A stretch of 7,756 nucleotides of DNA, taken from NCBI GenBank assembly GCA_023394015.1, contig JAEXBL010000314.1, positions 1 to 7,756 of the forward strand. The letters run 5' to 3'. Origin of the DNA: Pseudomonadota bacterium (GTDB lineage Bacteria; Pseudomonadota; Gammaproteobacteria; Burkholderiales; Burkholderiaceae_C). A program made the position numbers and the translations under genes. How positions within the stretch are numbered: the stretch's first letter is position 1; each line of letters opens with the position of its first letter. Shown piece after piece: positions 5,798-7,756 of the stretch. The notes under the pieces are model-generated. The model was not told where the DNA came from and ran no database searches. It was given only the letters and a program-made list of their open reading frames with translations.

Positions 5798-6343
5798 TCA
5801 CAGCGTCTCGATGGTGTGCTGCAGGTTGGTGTAGATGCACAGTTCGCCGGCGATCTCCAGCGCCTTCTTCACCACCTGCTCGGCCGGCAGTTCGGTGTGG
5901 TCGAGCAGCGCCCGGGCGGCGGCCTGGGCATACGGCCCGCCGGAGCCGATGGCCACCAGGCCATGCTCGGGCTCCAGCACGTCGCCGTTGCCGGTGATGA
6001 TCAGCGAGGCGTCGCGGTCGGCCACGGCCAGCATGGCTTCCAGCCGGCGCAGCACGCGGTCGGTGCGCCAGTCCTTGGTCAGCTCGATGGCGGCGCGGGT
6101 CAGGTGGCCCTGGTGCTTTTCCAGCTTGGCCTCGAAGCGCTCGAACAGGGTGAAGGCGTCGGCCGTGGCGCCGGCAAAGCCGGCCAGCACCTTGCCGTGG
6201 TAGAGCTTGCGCACCTTGCGCGCCGAGCCCTTGACGACGATGTTGCCCAGCGTGACCTGCCCGTCGCCGCCAATGGCGACTTGCCAGCCCTCGGGCGTCT
6301 GCCGCCGCACGCTGACGATGGTGGTGCCGTGAAATGGTTCCAT
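5798..6343 (-). CDS. hslV: HslV (ClpQ), threonine peptidase of the HslVU protease
   Basis: A 181-residue proteasome-like Thr peptidase that forms a double hexameric ring and degrades proteins delivered by HslU. The sequence [14 protein letters not shown] shows a six-residue leader before the catalytic Thr7, which becomes Thr1 of the mature enzyme. E. coli HslV has only Met before this Thr. [10 protein letters not shown] (25-34), the conserved Lys43 (ARKV, equivalent to Lys33 of E. coli), [17 protein letters not shown] (55-71), DWRTDR (91-96), LIITGNGDV (114-122) and [16 protein letters not shown] (132-147) are all family signatures. The start is the ATG at 6343-6341. No Shine-Dalgarno sequence is visible upstream, and a heat-shock-type promoter abuts the start, so the transcript may be leaderless. 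hslU follows after a palindromic spacer. Confidence 0.97.
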   Translation of the reverse strand: MEPFHGTTIVSVRRQTPEGWQVAIGGDGQVTLGNIVVKGSARKVRKLYHGKVLAGFAGATADAFTLFERFEAKLEKHQGHLTRAAIELTKDWRTDRVLRRLEAMLAVADRDASLIITGNGDVLEPEHGLVAIGSGGPYAQAAARALLDHTELPAEQVVKKALEIAGELCIYTNLQHTIETL

Positions 6344-6350
6344 CGCGCGG

Positions 6351-6378
6351 AAGTGGGGGTGAACGGACCAAACTCAAG
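6351..6378 (-). promoter_or_regulatory. Candidate heat-shock (sigma-32/RpoH) promoter of hslV
   Basis: The minus strand reads CTTGAGT (6378-6372), a 13-base spacer, then CCCCACTT (6358-6351). The E. coli RpoH consensus is CTTGAA and CCCCATnT at 13-17 bases, so the -35 matches 5 of 6 and the -10 matches 6 of its 7 fixed bases. hslVU is a classical heat-shock operon. The -10 ends 7 bases before the hslV ATG. Confidence 0.5.
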
Positions 6379-6410
6379 GCCGACGCGGCGCAAATGTCCC
6401 TCACCCACCC

Positions 6411-6438
6411 AAAAAACTCAGGGCTGCGCAGCAAGCCC
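6411..6438 (-). terminator. Intrinsic terminator after the STAS-domain gene
   Basis: On the minus strand GGGCT pairs with AGCCC (6438-6434/6425-6421), probably extended by a GC/GC pair around a bulge. After TGAG comes a run of six T (6416-6411). It lies about 110 bases after the stop of the upstream gene and about 40 bases before the hslV promoter -35. This would separate the two transcription units. Confidence 0.6.
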
Positions 6439-6440
6439 TT

Positions 6441-6545
6441 TCAAATGGCCGCGGAGCAGGCCACCCCAGAACGCCGTGGTCGGGGTCCCCCCGACCACCA
6501 GCGTTGTCCCCCTCTGGGGGAAGCCGCCGAAGGCGGCTCAGGGGG
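6441..6545. repeat. GC-rich palindromic intergenic repeat, copy B
   Basis: This is the partner of copy A at 223-356, with shared blocks in the same order and orientation. It contains a perfect 10-bp stem GTGGTCGGGG/CCCCGACCAC with a 3-base loop (6476-6485/6489-6498), a 6-bp stem TCCCCC/GGGGGA (6507-6512/6516-6521), and a 7-bp stem AGCCGCC/GGCGGCT with a 3-base loop (6522-6528/6532-6538). Like copy A, it starts within a few bases after the stop codon of a minus-strand gene. The loops and the block between GAACGCCGTGG and GCGTTGTCCCCC differ from copy A while the pairing is kept. Confidence 0.75.
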
Positions 6546-6548
6546 AGC

Positions 6549-7756
6549 TCAATCCGTCCTCAACATCACCCGCGCCGCCTCGGTGATGCCGATGACGCTG
6601 AAGAACGCGGCCACCAGCCGGTTGACCTGCTTGAACGTGACCTCGCGCCCGCTGGCCTGCTGCGCCATGCACCAGTTCAGCAGGTCGCCGGCGGCGCCGA
6701 AGTCCACCCGCAGCAGCTTGCGGCAGTTGATCTCGTAGGCCGTGGCCGCGGTGTGCACGTTCAGCGGCATCAGCCCCGCGTCGGCGGTGCCGGTGTACTC
6801 GCCTTCGAAGGTGGCCTTGGCCACGCCGTCTTCCAGGCCCTGGGCGCCGCCCGGCGGCGGCTCGGTGGCACCGAACCGACCGGCCGGCGGCTCGGCGGCG
6901 GCCGGGTCGGCAGCCGCATCGCTGGGCGGCAGGGTCTGCCCCTCGGCGTTCATGTCGGCATAGCTGCCTTGCGGCGCCTTCCAGGCGGGCGGCGAGATCT
7001 CGTAGGTGACGCAGTAGTTCAGCGCCACCAACTCGAACTCGTCCATCTCGTTCAACACGCGCAGCAGCGCCAGCCGCGCCAGCCACCACTGCGGATCGGC
7101 GTCGCGGTCGTCGGTGGGCGAGCGTTCGGCCAGCAGTTGCAGCAGGCGGTCGGCCTCGTGGAATTTCAGCCGCGCCGGCGTGTCGGCCCAGTGCGCGAGC
7201 ACCTCGATCAGGCCAGGCACGGCGGCCGGCTCGATGGTTTGCAGGTGCCGCCAGTCGATGCGCCAGGGCGGCGCATGGCGCTCCAGCGTGGCCTTGAGCG
7301 CGGCGATGGACTGCGTGCCCAGGCTGGACGGGCAGACCCAGTGGAACTGCCCGACACGCACGGCCGTCGGCCGGGCCTGCATGGGCGCGGGCGCGGAGGC
7401 CAGTTCGGTGATCAAGGCCCACTGCGGCGCCGAGCGGCCGAACAGGGCGGCGAAGTCGAAGGCCGCGTCGTCGAACTTGGTGGGCTCGCCGGCGCAGCGG
7501 TACAGGTCGAACAGGGTGAGCCAGGTGTCGATGTCCTCGCGCCGGCGGCCGCCTTCGGCCACCAGGTCCAGCAGCACCGCCTCGGCGCCGGCCACGTCGC
7601 CGTTGGCGAAGCGAATGGCGGCCTCCTCGACCTCGGGGTCCTGCCGGGTGGCGGCCATGACCTCGACGTTGAATTCCGCCACGTCGCCCAGCAGCCGCGT
7701 GCCCGGGCCAGCCACCGGGGCAGCCGCGGGTGGCGCCTTCGGCGGCGGCGCTGGCG
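6549..7756 (-). CDS. STAS-domain protein with TPR/FimV-like segment (C-terminal part)
   Basis: The frame is open to the right edge, so the N-terminus and start are missing. About 401 codons are visible, and residues below are counted from the GTG at 7715. Upstream of it the chain is Pro/Ala-rich (PAPPPKAPPAAAP), like a linker after an unseen N-terminal region. Residues 14-100 are helical and repeat-like (FNVEVM, GDVAGAEAVLLDLV, DIDTWLTLFDLYR), resembling the C-terminal TPR-like domain of FimV. Residues 120-195 look like a STAS/MlaB-type domain (WRIDWRHLQTIEPAAVPGL). Residues 225-245 read DEFELVALNYCVTYEISPPAW. An Ala/Pro/Gly-rich stretch follows at 258-295. Residues 325-385 form a second STAS-like unit (CRKLLRVDFGAAGDLLNW, VNRLVAAFFSVIGI). 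There is no signal peptide or catalytic motif in view. The domain calls are from pattern memory and the function is unknown. A terminator separates it from hslV. Confidence 0.65.
   Translation of the reverse strand, partial: PAPPPKAPPAAAPVAGPGTRLLGDVAEFNVEVMAATRQDPEVEEAAIRFANGDVAGAEAVLLDLVAEGGRRREDIDTWLTLFDLYRCAGEPTKFDDAAFDFAALFGRSAPQWALITELASAPAPMQARPTAVRVGQFHWVCPSSLGTQSIAALKATLERHAPPWRIDWRHLQTIEPAAVPGLIEVLAHWADTPARLKFHEADRLLQLLAERSPTDDRDADPQWWLARLALLRVLNEMDEFELVALNYCVTYEISPPAWKAPQGSYADMNAEGQTLPPSDAAADPAAAEPPAGRFGATEPPPGGAQGLEDGVAKATFEGEYTGTADAGLMPLNVHTAATAYEINCRKLLRVDFGAAGDLLNWCMAQQASGREVTFKQVNRLVAAFFSVIGITEAARVMLRTD

Noticed and set aside
6421..6447. A second heat-shock promoter candidate (TTTGAAA, 15 bases, CCCTGAGT)
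   Set aside because: The -10 match is poor, and the elements overlap the terminator hairpin and the repeat end. The candidate at 6351-6378 is better in sequence and position.
1..7756. CRISPR arrays, tRNA or rRNA genes, transposase genes, phage genes, toxin-antitoxin or defence genes
   Set aside because: I looked for direct repeats with spacers, cloverleaf-like sequences and typical protein motifs on both strands and saw none.

Overview
The window looks like chromosomal DNA from a high-GC beta-proteobacterium of the Burkholderiales, most likely a member of the Comamonadaceae. The reasons are the sequences of the division and protease genes, the strong preference for G or C at third codon positions, and the GC-rich palindromic repeats between genes. 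This placement rests on sequence familiarity only. All seven supported genes lie on the minus strand, so transcription runs from high to low coordinates. The long plus-strand open frames are shadows of these genes.

In transcription order, the window opens with the C-terminal part of a multidomain protein with TPR/FimV-like and STAS-like segments (6549-7756, cut by the window edge). A palindromic repeat and an intrinsic terminator follow it. Next come hslV (5798-6343) and hslU (4298-5632), the peptidase and the ATPase unfoldase of the HslVU protease. A heat-shock-type promoter candidate sits directly before hslV. The 165 bases between hslV and hslU are almost entirely one complex palindrome.

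A 434-base gene-free stretch (3864-4297) separates hslU from the division and cell-wall (dcw) cluster. It holds a GC-rich hairpin after hslU, an AT-rich island (about 40% GC over 3971-4100) with two DnaA-box-like sites, and the mraZ promoter with four GTG-centred repeats at an exact 10-base period, the expected MraZ operator. The dcw genes follow in the usual order: mraZ, rsmH, ftsL, ftsI and the first 57 codons of murE. MraZ would regulate the cluster. RsmH methylates 16S rRNA. FtsL and FtsI act in the divisome, and MurE makes peptidoglycan precursor. rsmH/ftsL and ftsL/ftsI overlap by 4 bases each. ftsI and murE are separated by 184 bases that contain a second copy of the palindromic repeat found after the STAS gene.

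I see no new multi-gene system here. The points most worth checking are in non-coding and sub-gene structure: the MraZ operator, a possible leaderless heat-shock transcript of hslV, a terminator-like hairpin inside rsmH, a patch of foreign-looking codon use in rsmH, a RsmH tail encoded by repeat-like DNA, and the palindromic repeat families.
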